Positions 14,836 through 22,378 of a stretch of DNA of 47,912 nucleotides are shown here, one piece after another. Source of the stretch: Variovorax sp. WDL1 (GTDB taxonomy: Bacteria > Pseudomonadota > Gammaproteobacteria > Burkholderiales > Burkholderiaceae_C); NCBI RefSeq assembly GCF_001541225.1, contig NZ_LMTS01000257.1, positions 13,732 through 61,643 of the forward strand, written 5' to 3'. Numbering within the stretch: the first letter of the stretch is position 1; each line of letters opens with the position of its first letter. The notes under the pieces are model-generated. The model ran no database searches. It saw only the letters and a program-made list of their open reading frames with translations, and was not told the origin of the DNA. A program made the position numbers and the translations under genes.

Positions 14836-16539
14836 TCAGGCGGCTTCAACCATCGATTGTGCGCTGCGGGCGCCTTGCGCTCGCGCCCGCTCGAGGCCCG
14901 AGACGATGGCCTTGAGCGAGGCCGAGACGATGTCGGCGTCCTTGCCCACCCCGAACAGCGTGCGGGCCTCGTCGACCCGCAGTTCGAGGTAGGCGACGGC
15001 TTGCGCATCGGCGCCGGCGCCGATCGCATGCTGGTGGTAGTCGATCACCCGGATCGAATGCCCGGTGGCCTCGGCCAGCGCGTGGATGAAAGCATCGATC
15101 GGCCCGTTGCCCTGGCCCTCGATGCGGCGAATCTCGCCAGCCCACGGCAGGTCGGCGCGCAGCACCACGGAAGCGTCGGCGCCCTCGCCCCGCTCCTCAA
15201 GCACGCGGTGCTGGGGCCCGGCCCCCTCGACGATGCGGTACTCGCGCTCGAACAGCTGCCAGAGATCCGCCGCCGTGAGCTCCTTGCCGGCGACGTCCAT
15301 CACGCGCTGGACCACCTGGCTGAATTCCATCTGCAGGCGACGCGGCAGTTCGAGCCCATACTCGCTTTCGAGCAGATAGGCGATCCCGCCCTTGCCCGAC
15401 TGGCTGTTGACGCGGATCACCGCCTCGTAGCTGCGGCCCACGTCCTTGGGGTCGATCGGGAGGTACGGCATCTCCCAGATATCGCCGTCTTTGCGGGCCG
15501 CGAAGGCCTTCTTGATCGCGTCCTGGTGCGAGCCGGAGAAGGAGGTGTAGACCAGGTCCCCCGCATAGGGATGGCGTGGATGCACCGGCAACTGGTTGCA
15601 ATGCTCCACGGTGGCGCGGATCTCGTCGATGTTCGAGAAGTCCAGCCCGGGCGACACGCCCTGGGTGTACAGGTTGAGTGCGACGTTCACCAGGTCGAGG
15701 TTGCCGGTGCGCTCGCCGTTGCCGAAGAGGCAGCCCTCGATGCGCTCGGCGCCCGCCATCAAGGCGAACTCGCCGGCGGCGGTGCCCGTGCCGCGGTCGT
15801 TGTGCGGATGCACGCACAGCACGATCGAATCGCGGCGCGCCAGGTTGCGGTGCATCCACTCGATCATGTCGGCGAAGATGTTGGGCGTGGAGTGCTCGAC
15901 GGTCGATGGCAGGTTGACGATGCACTTGCGCCGGGGCGTTGGCGCCCACACCTCGGTGACCGCATCCACCACCCGCTTGGAGAAGGCCAGGTCGGTGCCG
16001 GAGAACATCTCGGGCGAGTACTGGAAGGTCCACTGCGTGGCCGGCTGCTTCGCGGCCAACTCGTTGAACATGCGCGCGTGCGAGGTGGCCAGCTCGACGA
16101 TCTGGCCCTCGTCCATGCCCAGCACCACCCGTCGCATCACGGGCGCCACCGCGTTGTAGAGATGCACGATGGCGCGCGGCGCGCCCTGGAGGGACTCGAA
16201 GGTGCGTTCGATCAGGTGATCGCGCGCCTGCGTCAACACCTGGATCGTCACATCGTCGGGGATGCGGTCTTCCTCGATCAGCTTGCGGACGAAGTCGAAC
16301 TCGATCTGCGAGGCCGAGGGAAAGCCGACCTCGATCTCCTTGAAGCCGATGGCCACCAGGGTCTCGAACATGCGCATCTTGCGGGCGATGTCCATCGGTT
16401 CCACCAGCGCCTGGTTGCCGTCGCGCAGGTCGGTCGACAGCCAGATCGGGGCCCGGGTCAGCACGGCATCGGGCCAGGTGCGGTCCTTGAGGCCGATGGG
16501 CGCGAAGGCGCGGTACTTGCGGTCGGGTTGCTTCAACAT
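14836..16539 (-). CDS. leuA: 2-isopropylmalate synthase, type 2 (LeuA, long form)
   Basis: A 567-residue synthase of the second LeuA family, related to the fungal and actinobacterial forms. The catalytic barrel begins with APIWLSTDLRDGNQAL (about residues 31-46). It also shows KEIEVGFPSASQIEFDFVR, the metal motif CVHPHNDRGTGTAAGE and the signature FGNGERTGNLDLV. The regulatory LeuA dimer domain occupies roughly residues 425-555 (EGQGNGPIDAFIHAL). Length and motifs separate it from the 512-residue type 1 enzyme next door. The gene is preceded by a leader peptide gene and terminator hairpin (16582-16693), so it and probably the downstream leuA are controlled by leucine-dependent attenuation. 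No ribosome site of standard strength is seen before ATG 16539. Confidence 0.95.
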   Translation of the reverse strand: MLKQPDRKYRAFAPIGLKDRTWPDAVLTRAPIWLSTDLRDGNQALVEPMDIARKMRMFETLVAIGFKEIEVGFPSASQIEFDFVRKLIEEDRIPDDVTIQVLTQARDHLIERTFESLQGAPRAIVHLYNAVAPVMRRVVLGMDEGQIVELATSHARMFNELAAKQPATQWTFQYSPEMFSGTDLAFSKRVVDAVTEVWAPTPRRKCIVNLPSTVEHSTPNIFADMIEWMHRNLARRDSIVLCVHPHNDRGTGTAAGEFALMAGAERIEGCLFGNGERTGNLDLVNVALNLYTQGVSPGLDFSNIDEIRATVEHCNQLPVHPRHPYAGDLVYTSFSGSHQDAIKKAFAARKDGDIWEMPYLPIDPKDVGRSYEAVIRVNSQSGKGGIAYLLESEYGLELPRRLQMEFSQVVQRVMDVAGKELTAADLWQLFEREYRIVEGAGPQHRVLEERGEGADASVVLRADLPWAGEIRRIEGQGNGPIDAFIHALAEATGHSIRVIDYHQHAIGAGADAQAVAYLELRVDEARTLFGVGKDADIVSASLKAIVSGLERARAQGARSAQSMVEAA

Positions 16540-16581
16540 CTGGTATTTCTCGCTGTGGTTGGATGGACAACCAGCAACCCC

Positions 16582-16617
16582 AAAACAAAACGGCCCGTTG
16601 CTGGTGCGACGGGCCGT
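16582..16617 (-). terminator. Attenuator hairpin upstream of the type 2 leuA
   Basis: Read on the minus strand, ACGGCCCGT and ACGGGCCGT form a perfect 9-base-pair stem around a 10-base loop, followed at once by TTTTGTTTT. This is a classic intrinsic terminator, but it lies 42 bases before the leuA start and 22 bases after the stop of a Leu-rich leader peptide, so it must work as an attenuator. The leader's ACGGGC (in its CAC-GGG-C codons) is complementary to GCCCGT in the first arm, a possible competing pairing. The loop's CCAGCAAC also matches GTTGCTGG just downstream. Confidence 0.88.
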
Positions 16618-16639
16618 GTGATGGATTCGCTTGCGCGCT

Positions 16640-16693
16640 CTACCGTCTCCGCCCGTGGGGGATCAGTAGTAGGGCCAGCGAAATCTTGTTCAT
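16640..16693 (-). CDS. leuL: Leucine-operon leader peptide (17 aa)
   Basis: A tiny ORF encoding MNKISLALLLIPHGRRR. Four of residues 6-10 are Leu (L6, L8, L9, L10), encoded CTG, CTA, CTA and CTG, with Ile at 4 and 11. CTA is a rarely used Leu codon in this GC-rich genome, which would make the ribosome sensitive to Leu-tRNA shortage. The stop is 22 bases before a perfect terminator hairpin and 100 bases before the leuA start, the standard layout of amino-acid attenuation. There is no Shine-Dalgarno sequence; the predicted promoter puts the transcript start only 3-4 bases before the ATG, so the leader may be translated from a leaderless mRNA. The symbol leuL is by analogy. Confidence 0.82.
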   Translation of the reverse strand: MNKISLALLLIPHGRRR

Positions 16694-16703
16694 GGGAGTG
16701 GCG

Positions 16704-16732
16704 AATGTAGCACAGGCCAAATCACTTGTGCA
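16704..16732 (-). promoter_or_regulatory. Candidate promoter for leader peptide and leuA genes
   Basis: On the minus strand TGCACA (16732-16727) and TACATT (16709-16704) are 17 bases apart, each matching 4 of 6 consensus bases. The -35 element overlaps the last codons of pssA. The start point would fall at about 16697, 3-4 bases before the leader ATG. Read-through from pssA could also feed this transcript. Confidence 0.45.
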
Positions 16733-17546
16733 GCCCGCGTTCGTCGGGCTCCTCGGTCGAGATGCTGATCACGCTCACGGGCTGCCCCTTGGCCTTGCGC
16801 CATGCGTAGACCACGTAGCCGCTCAGGCCATAGACCACGAACAGCCCGAACAGGACCGTCGGCGGATGGATGTTAATCACCGCGATGGCCAGCGCGATCA
16901 GCACGATCACGGCGAAGGGCACGCTCTTCTTCACCTGGATGTCCTTGAAGCTGTAGAAGGGCGCGTTGGTCACCATCGTGAGACCCGCGTAGAGCGTGAA
17001 GCCGAAGGTGATCCAGGTGATCTGCTGCCAGGACAGATACAGCACCTCGCCGCCGCGCTTGCCCCATTCGGTCATCAGCCAGATGAAGCCCGCCACCAGC
17101 GCCGCGGCTGCAGGGGAAGGCAGCCCCTGGAACCAGCGCTTGTCGACCACGCCGGTGTTGACGTTGAAGCGCGCCAACCGCAGGGCGGCGCAGGCGCAGT
17201 AGACGAAGGCCGCAATCCAGCCCCAGCGCCCCAGGCCCTTGAGCGACCATTCGTAGGCGATCAGCGCCGGCGCAGCGCCGAAGGACACCATGTCCGACAA
17301 CGAGTCCATCTGCTCCCCGAAGGCGCTCTGCGTGTTGGTCATGCGCGCCACCCGGCCGTCCAGGCTGTCGAGGATCATGGCCGCGAACACGCCGAGCGCC
17401 GCAAGGTCGAAGCGACCGTTCATCGCCATCACGACCGAGTAGAAGCCCCCGAACAGCGCCGCCAGCGTGAACAGGTTCGGCAGGATGTAGATGCCCTTGC
17501 GGCGCTTGCGCGGCGCTAGATCTTCGGAAAGCGTGTCGTCATGCAT
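16722..17546 (-). CDS. pssA: CDP-diacylglycerol--serine O-phosphatidyltransferase
   Basis: A 274-residue integral membrane enzyme making phosphatidylserine from CDP-diacylglycerol and L-serine, the route to phosphatidylethanolamine. The CDP-alcohol phosphotransferase motif is seen as DSLDGRVARMTN..SAFGEQMDSLSDMVSFG at about residues 59-90, with all the conserved Asp residues. About eight hydrophobic helices follow the start IYILPNLFTLAALFGGFYSVVM. ATG 17546 (MHDDTLSEDLAPRKRRKG) gives a short basic cytosolic head; an open extension to 17588 overlaps the ilvC terminator and is rejected. It sits between ilvC and the leuA genes, an arrangement familiar in Burkholderiales. Phosphatidylserine decarboxylase is not in the window. 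Confidence 0.93.
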   Translation of the reverse strand: MHDDTLSEDLAPRKRRKGIYILPNLFTLAALFGGFYSVVMAMNGRFDLAALGVFAAMILDSLDGRVARMTNTQSAFGEQMDSLSDMVSFGAAPALIAYEWSLKGLGRWGWIAAFVYCACAALRLARFNVNTGVVDKRWFQGLPSPAAAALVAGFIWLMTEWGKRGGEVLYLSWQQITWITFGFTLYAGLTMVTNAPFYSFKDIQVKKSVPFAVIVLIALAIAVINIHPPTVLFGLFVVYGLSGYVVYAWRKAKGQPVSVISISTEEPDERGLHK

Positions 17547-17587
17547 GGATCGGCGCAGTGTAGTGCAGCCGCGCGGCACCAAAGACA

Positions 17588-17613
17588 AAGGGCCACCCGC
17601 ATGGGTGGCCCTT
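17588..17613 (-). terminator. Intrinsic terminator of the ilvIHC operon
   Basis: AAGGGCCACCC and GGGTGGCCCTT form a perfect 11-base-pair stem with a 4-base loop, 20 bases after the ilvC stop on the minus strand. The stem ends in TT and runs into TTGTCTTT, a modest T-rich tail. It separates ilvC from pssA, so pssA needs its own promoter or read-through. Confidence 0.8.
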
Positions 17614-17633
17614 GCGCGAGTCGGGAGGTCCGA

Positions 17634-18650
17634 TCAGTTGCGGGTCTGGTCGACCAGCTTGTTCTTCTTGATCCAGGGCATCATGGCGCGCAGCTTCTCG
17701 CCGACCACTTCGATCTGGTGCTCGGCGTTCAGGCGGCGACGGCTCATCAGCGTGGGCGCGCCAGCAGCGTTCTCGAGCACGAAGCTCTTGGCGTACTCGC
17801 CCGTCTGGATATCCTTCAGCACCTGCTTCATCACCTTCTTGGTTTCCTCGGTCACGATGCGCGGGCCCGTCACGTACTCGCCGTACTCGGCGTTGTTCGA
17901 GATCGAGTAGTTCATGTTGGCGATGCCGCCCTCATAGATCAGGTCGACGATCAGCTTGAGCTCGTGCAGGCACTCGAAGTAGGCCATCTCGGGCGCGTAG
18001 CCGGCCTCCACCAGCGTCTCGAAGCCGGCCTTGATGAGCTCCACGGTGCCGCCGCACAGCACAGCCTGCTCGCCAAAGAGGTCGGTCTCGGTCTCTTCGC
18101 GGAAGTTGGTCTCGATGATGCCGGCCTTGCCGCCGCCGTTGGCGGTTGCATAGGACAAGGCCAGGTCGCGCGCCTTGCCGCTCTTGTCCGCATGCACCGC
18201 GATGAGGTGCGGCACGCCGCCGCCCTGGGTGTACGTGCTGCGCACGGTGTGGCCAGGGGCCTTGGGCGCCACCATCCAGACGTCGAGATCGGCGCGCGGC
18301 TGCACGAAACCGTAGTGCACGTTGAATCCGTGCGCGAACACCAGCGAGGCGCCTTCCTTGATGTTCGGGGCGACATCGTTCTTGTAGACGTTGGCGATCT
18401 GCTCGTCTGGCAGCAGGATCATCACCACGTCGGCCGACTTCACGGCGTCCGCCACTTCGGCGACCTTGAGGCCCGCCTTCTCGACCTTGGGCCAGGAAGC
18501 GCCGCCCTTGCGCAGGCCGACGACGACCTTCACGCCGCTGTCGTTGAGGTTCTGCGCGTGCGCATGGCCCTGGCTGCCGTAGCCGATGATCGCCACGGTC
18601 TTGCCCTTGATCAGGCTCAAATCGGCGTCCTTGTCGTAATAGACCTTCAT
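17634..18650 (-). CDS. ilvC: Ketol-acid reductoisomerase (NADP+), class I
   Basis: A 338-residue enzyme converting acetolactate or acetohydroxybutyrate to the dihydroxy acids of valine and isoleucine synthesis, with Mg2+ and NADPH. The Rossmann segment GKTVAIIGYGSQGHAHAQNL is at about 16-35, followed by GLRKGG. The C-terminal knotted domain contains the metal-binding stretch ETDLFGEQAVLCGG and the segment YECLHELKLIVDLIYEGG-like (YFECLHELKLIVDL). Length is that of the short class I form. ATG 18650 gives the canonical N-terminus MKVYYDKDADLSLIKGK. It follows ilvH by 44 bases and is closed by a strong terminator. Confidence 0.98.
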   Translation of the reverse strand: MKVYYDKDADLSLIKGKTVAIIGYGSQGHAHAQNLNDSGVKVVVGLRKGGASWPKVEKAGLKVAEVADAVKSADVVMILLPDEQIANVYKNDVAPNIKEGASLVFAHGFNVHYGFVQPRADLDVWMVAPKAPGHTVRSTYTQGGGVPHLIAVHADKSGKARDLALSYATANGGGKAGIIETNFREETETDLFGEQAVLCGGTVELIKAGFETLVEAGYAPEMAYFECLHELKLIVDLIYEGGIANMNYSISNNAEYGEYVTGPRIVTEETKKVMKQVLKDIQTGEYAKSFVLENAAGAPTLMSRRRLNAEHQIEVVGEKLRAMMPWIKKNKLVDQTRN

Positions 18651-18694
18651 GGTGCTTGCTCCTTCGTAGATTCGGTGGATGTGGGTGAGGCTTC

Positions 18695-19186
18695 TCAAAC
18701 GCGCAGGATGCGCTCGCCGCGGCCGATGCCGCTGGCGCCGGTGCGGACGGTCTCGAGGATGGCGCCGCGATCGATGGCCTCGAGGAAAGCATCGTTCTTG
18801 CCGTGATCGCCCGTCAGCTCGATGGTGTAGCTCTTGTCGGTCACGTCGATGATGCGGCCGCGGAAGATCTCGGCCATGCGCATCATCTCCTCGCGTTCCT
18901 TGCCGACCGCGCGCACCTTCACCATCATGAGCTCGCGCTCGGTGTAGGCGCCCTCGGTCAGGTCGACGACCTTGACGACCTCGATCAGGCGGTTGAGATG
19001 CTTGGTGATCTGCTCGATCACGTCGTCGGAACCGGCCGTCACGATGGTCATGCGCGACAGGCTGGCGTCCTCGGTGGGAGCGACGGTGAGCGATTCGATG
19101 TTGTAGCCGCGGGCGGAAAAGAGGCCCACGACGCGGGAGAGTGCACCGGGCTCGTTCTCGAGCAGCACGGCAATGATGTGTTTCAT
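18695..19186 (-). CDS. ilvH: Acetolactate synthase small (regulatory) subunit
   Basis: A 163-residue regulatory subunit that stimulates the catalytic subunit and mediates valine feedback. The N-terminal ACT domain is plain: MKHIIAVLLENEPGALSRVVGLFSARGYNIESLTV (1-35), with the Gly and Asn residues that form the valine pocket. A C-terminal IlvN-type domain begins near residue 80 (ELMMVKVRA). ATG 19186 is the canonical start; the open frame to 19228 has no family support. It is the middle gene of ilvI-ilvH-ilvC, 132 bases after ilvI. Confidence 0.96.
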   Translation of the reverse strand: MKHIIAVLLENEPGALSRVVGLFSARGYNIESLTVAPTEDASLSRMTIVTAGSDDVIEQITKHLNRLIEVVKVVDLTEGAYTERELMMVKVRAVGKEREEMMRMAEIFRGRIIDVTDKSYTIELTGDHGKNDAFLEAIDRGAILETVRTGASGIGRGERILRV

Positions 19187-19318
19187 GTCAACAAGGGACT
19201 CCTCTTTTCGCCGCCCTCCCCCGCGCACGGTAATGCGTGGGCTCGACGGACAATAGATTCATCCGCAGTAAAAGATTAAAGAAGGAGCCGGCCCGCATGG
19301 CGGTCGGCTTATCGTCCG

Positions 19319-21094
19319 TTACAAATCCTCGGAGCCCAACAGCATTTCGGTGATGCCCATGCCCGCCTTCACCATCGGGAACACGTTCTCGGTGGGGTCG
19401 GTGCGGAAATCCATGAACACGGTCCGGTCCTTCAGCTTGCGAGCCTCGCGCAGTGCGGGCTCCACGTCCTGAGGCCGTTCGATCAGCATGCCCACATGGC
19501 CGTAGGCCTCGGCCAGCTTCACGAAGTTGGGCAGCGCGTCCATATAGCTGTGGCTGTAGCGGCCGGAGTATTCGATCTCCTGCCACTGGCGCACCATGCC
19601 CAGGTAGCGGTTGTTCAGGGACACGATCTTGATCGGCGTGTTGTACTGCAGGCAGGTGGACAGCTCCTGGATGCACATCTGCACCGAGCCCTCGCCCGTG
19701 ACGCAGAACACCTCCGCCTCGGGCTTCGCGAGCTTGATGCCCATCGCGTAGGGGATGCCAACGCCCATGGTACCCAGCCCGCCGGAGTTGATCCAGCGGC
19801 GCGGCTCGTCGAAGCGGTAGTACTGCGCCGCCCACATCTGGTGCTGCCCGACGTCCGAGGTGATGTAGGTGTCGGTGCCCTTCGTCATGTTCCACAGGGT
19901 CTCGACCACGTGCTGCGGCTTGATCACGTCCTTGTTGCCGCGGTCGTACTTGAGGCAGTCCTTGCTGCGCCAACCCTCGATGGTGTCCCACCAGCCGGCC
20001 AGCGCCGCGCCGTCGGGCTTGACGCTGCTTTCCTTGATCATCGAGATTAGCTCGGTCAGCACTTCCTTCACGTCGCCGACGATCGGGATGTCGACCTTCA
20101 CCCGCTTCGAGATGCTCGAGGGGTCGATGTCGACGTGGATGATCTTTCGCTCGTTTTGCGCGAAGTGCTTCGGGTTGCCGATCACGCGGTCGTCGAAGCG
20201 TGCGCCAACGGCCAGCAGCACGTCGCAGTTCTGCATCGCGTTGTTGGCCTCGATGGTGCCGTGCATGCCCAGCATGCCGAGGAACTTGCGGTCGGACGCC
20301 GGATAGGCCCCCAGGCCCATCAGCGTGTTCGTGACCGGATAGCCGAGCATGTCGACCAAGGCGCGCAACTCGTTCGTCGCGTTGCCGAGGAGCACACCGC
20401 CACCGGTATAGATATAGGGGCGCTTGGCCGAGAGCAGCAGTTGCAGCGCCTTGCGGATCTGGCCGCCATGGCCCTTGCGTACCGGGTTGTAAGAGCGCAT
20501 CTCGATCTTGTCGGGATAGCCGCTGTAGTTGACCTTCTTGAAGGACACGTCCTTCGGCACATCCACCACCACCGGGCCCGGACGGCCGCTGCGGGCGATG
20601 TGGAAGGCCTTCTTCATCGTCATCGCGAGATCCTTGGGATCCTTGACGAGGAAGTTGTGCTTGACGATCGGGCGCGTGATGCCGACGGTGTCGCATTCCT
20701 GGAATGCATCGAGGCCGATGGCTGCCGTCGGGACCTGGCCCGAGATGATCACCATCGGGATGCTGTCCATGTAAGCAGTCGCAATACCGGTGACTGCATT
20801 GGTCAGGCCCGGCCCCGAGGTCACGAGTGCCACGCCCACCTCGCCGGTGGCGCGCGCATAGCCGTCGGCCGCATGCACCGCCGCCTGTTCGTGGCGCACG
20901 AGCACGTGCTGAATGGTGTCCTGCTTGTAGAACGCGTCGTAGATATAGAGGACCGCGCCGCCGGGGTAGCCCCAGACGTACTGGACGCCTTCGGCCTGCA
21001 GTGCCTTGACCAGCACCTCGGCGCCCATGAGTTCTTGCGTTTGACTGCCGGTAACGGCTGCCGCGGAAGCGAGTTCCGCCTTTGACATTTCCAT
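19319..21094 (-). CDS. ilvI: Acetolactate synthase large (catalytic) subunit
   Basis: A 591-residue thiamine-diphosphate enzyme making acetolactate from pyruvate, the first common step of valine, leucine and isoleucine synthesis. Seen: N-terminal TPP-binding YVWGYPGGAVLYIYD, the catalytic Glu within RHEQAAVHAADGYARATG, the FAD-binding central domain, and the C-terminal TPP/Mg motif GEGSVQM..(about 25)..NNRYLGMVRQW. The motif starts GEG and not GDG, a conservative change. ATG 21094 is preceded by AAAGG; the frame is open to 21439, with in-frame ATG 21186 and an unusual 31-residue head, so a longer form cannot be excluded. It starts the ilvIHC operon and is divergent from a sigma-factor operon. 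Confidence 0.96.
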   Translation of the reverse strand: MEMSKAELASAAAVTGSQTQELMGAEVLVKALQAEGVQYVWGYPGGAVLYIYDAFYKQDTIQHVLVRHEQAAVHAADGYARATGEVGVALVTSGPGLTNAVTGIATAYMDSIPMVIISGQVPTAAIGLDAFQECDTVGITRPIVKHNFLVKDPKDLAMTMKKAFHIARSGRPGPVVVDVPKDVSFKKVNYSGYPDKIEMRSYNPVRKGHGGQIRKALQLLLSAKRPYIYTGGGVLLGNATNELRALVDMLGYPVTNTLMGLGAYPASDRKFLGMLGMHGTIEANNAMQNCDVLLAVGARFDDRVIGNPKHFAQNERKIIHVDIDPSSISKRVKVDIPIVGDVKEVLTELISMIKESSVKPDGAALAGWWDTIEGWRSKDCLKYDRGNKDVIKPQHVVETLWNMTKGTDTYITSDVGQHQMWAAQYYRFDEPRRWINSGGLGTMGVGIPYAMGIKLAKPEAEVFCVTGEGSVQMCIQELSTCLQYNTPIKIVSLNNRYLGMVRQWQEIEYSGRYSHSYMDALPNFVKLAEAYGHVGMLIERPQDVEPALREARKLKDRTVFMDFRTDPTENVFPMVKAGMGITEMLLGSEDL

Positions 21095-21240
21095 GATCAA
21101 CCTTTGCGTTTTTTCGGGAACGAAAAACCTTGGGTGCTCCTTCGCAAGCTCTTGTGAAGCCGCGTCGAAACTTGAGGCCAAAGCCATGAGCGGACTTGTC
21201 GTACCGCCGGACCGTGACCCGTTTGCCTTTTGACTTGCAG

Positions 21241-21313
21241 CGCGGATTATGACATCGGAAGTCCGCCCGACGCCGCACGCACGGCTGTAACAGGCGGGCA
21301 GGCATAATCCGCG
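21241..21313. repeat. Mirrored CATAATCCGCG elements in the ilvI/sigma-factor divergent region
   Basis: An exact 11-base inverted repeat: CGCGGATTATG at 21241-21251 and CATAATCCGCG at 21303-21313, 51 bases apart. Each copy, read outward, gives CATAATCCGCG, in which CATAAT resembles a -10 box. The minus copy points to ilvI and the plus copy to the sigma factor. No good -35 hexamer is seen at 16-18 bases for either copy, so they may be divergent activator-dependent promoters or two halves of one regulatory site. Confidence 0.5.
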
Positions 21314-21374
21314 GCGACAAAAATGCCCTGTCCTCGAGACACTCCCCACACGGCGCGCACGGTGCCGGACTCGC

Positions 21375-21941
21375 TTGGCCACTGAACAAGAACTCTCCGA
21401 TTTCCTGAAAGGCGTCGAACGGCGCGCATTCAAGCGCACGGTCTACCACGTGAGGGATGAGGAAGCCGCCCTCGACATCGTGCAGGACAGCATGATGAAG
21501 CTGGCCGAGCACTACGGGGACAAGCCGCCCAATGAAATCCCGCTGCTGTTCCAGCGAATCCTCTCGAACTGCACCCTGGACTGGTTCCGGCGCCAGAAGA
21601 CCCGGCGGGCTCTCTTCTCGAACATGAGCGACTTCGAGAACATCGCGGAGGATGGCGAATTCGACCTGCTCGAGCATTTCACGGTCGGCTCCGACACCCG
21701 GGAAAGCGAGAGCGCCGAGGACAGCACTCGCCGCGCGCAGATTTTTCACCAGATCGAGGAACAAATTGCCGCTTTGCCGGGTCGTCAACGCGAGGCCTTT
21801 TTGATGCGTTACTGGGAGGAAATGGACGTCGCCGAGACGGCCGCTGCAATGGGCTGCTCCGAAGGCAGCGTCAAGACCCACTGTTCGCGCGCCGTCCACG
21901 CCCTGAGCAAGGCACTCAAGGCCAAGGGAATTTCGCTATGA
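21375..21941 (+). CDS. RNA polymerase sigma factor, ECF type
   Basis: A 188-residue sigma-70 family protein with only regions 2 and 4, as in ECF factors. Region 2 spans about residues 10-75 (VRDEEAALDIVQDSMMKLAEHYG..RILSNCTLDWFRRQKTRR). Region 4 is at about 130-180, with the helix-turn-helix LPGRQREAFLMRYWEEMDVAETAAAMGCSEGSVKTHCSRAVHAL. The start is TTG 21375, since no in-frame ATG lies before region 2 is half read. It overlaps the DUF3619 gene by ATGA, and that protein has one membrane helix, so an anti-sigma role for the neighbour is likely by operon logic. The promoters it serves are unknown. Confidence 0.9.
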   Translation: MATEQELSDFLKGVERRAFKRTVYHVRDEEAALDIVQDSMMKLAEHYGDKPPNEIPLLFQRILSNCTLDWFRRQKTRRALFSNMSDFENIAEDGEFDLLEHFTVGSDTRESESAEDSTRRAQIFHQIEEQIAALPGRQREAFLMRYWEEMDVAETAAAMGCSEGSVKTHCSRAVHALSKALKAKGISL

Positions 21942-22363
21942 ATACAACGCTTTCGACCTCTGCCGCGACCGAGGAGCAGTTCGGCCGCCAAGTGGCCGCG
22001 CGGCTTACGGCCGGCGCCGAGGATCTGCCGCACCAGATCAGCGAGCGCCTGCGCGCCGCGCGCACGCAGGCCGTGGCGCGCCGCAAGGTGGTGCGCGTGC
22101 TGCAAACGGCCCCAGCCATGGTGCCGAATGGCGGCACCGCGGCGCTGGGCGGTGGCTGGTGGACACGTGTCGGCTCGATCATCCCCCTGATCGCGCTCGT
22201 TTCCGGCCTCATTGTCATCACCAGCTTGCAGGAGGACAGCCGGACTGACGAGCTCGCCGAAGTCGATGCCGCCCTGCTGACCGACGACCTGCCGCCTGCC
22301 GCGTATACCGACCCCGGTTTCGCCCAGTTCCTGAAATCCGAGGGCGCCGACGTCCAGCGCTGA
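21938..22363 (+). CDS. DUF3619 family single-pass membrane protein, candidate anti-sigma factor
   Basis: A 141-residue protein. Residues 1-55 are soluble and charged (EEQFGRQVAARLTAG..LPHQISERLRAARTQAVARR), a single hydrophobic helix spans about 79-98, and a short acidic tail follows (DELAEVDAALLTDDLPPAAYTDPGFAQFLKSEG). The organisation (cytosolic N-domain, one helix, short periplasmic end) is that of many anti-sigma factors, and the gene overlaps the sigma-factor gene by ATGA. I recognise the family as DUF3619; its function is not established to my knowledge. The anti-sigma role is inference from topology and coupling. No zinc-binding HxxxCxxC motif is seen. Confidence 0.8.
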   Translation: MNTTLSTSAATEEQFGRQVAARLTAGAEDLPHQISERLRAARTQAVARRKVVRVLQTAPAMVPNGGTAALGGGWWTRVGSIIPLIALVSGLIVITSLQEDSRTDELAEVDAALLTDDLPPAAYTDPGFAQFLKSEGADVQR

Positions 22364-22378
22364 ACCCCGTCCCTTCAC

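Noticed and set aside
14857..16710. Plus-strand ORF (617 aa) opposite the type 2 leuA
   Set aside because: Shadow of leuA; composition unlike a protein and it runs through the leader and terminator region.
19287..19308. Possible hairpin with a T-rich tail between ilvI and ilvH
   Set aside because: GCCGACCGC and GCGGGCCGGC pair only imperfectly; too weak to call as an attenuator, and ilvI-ilvH are normally one transcript.
19319..21094. GEG instead of GDG in the TPP motif of acetolactate synthase
   Set aside because: Conservative change in an otherwise complete enzyme; as far as I recall it occurs in other betaproteobacterial copies, so not evidence of lost function.
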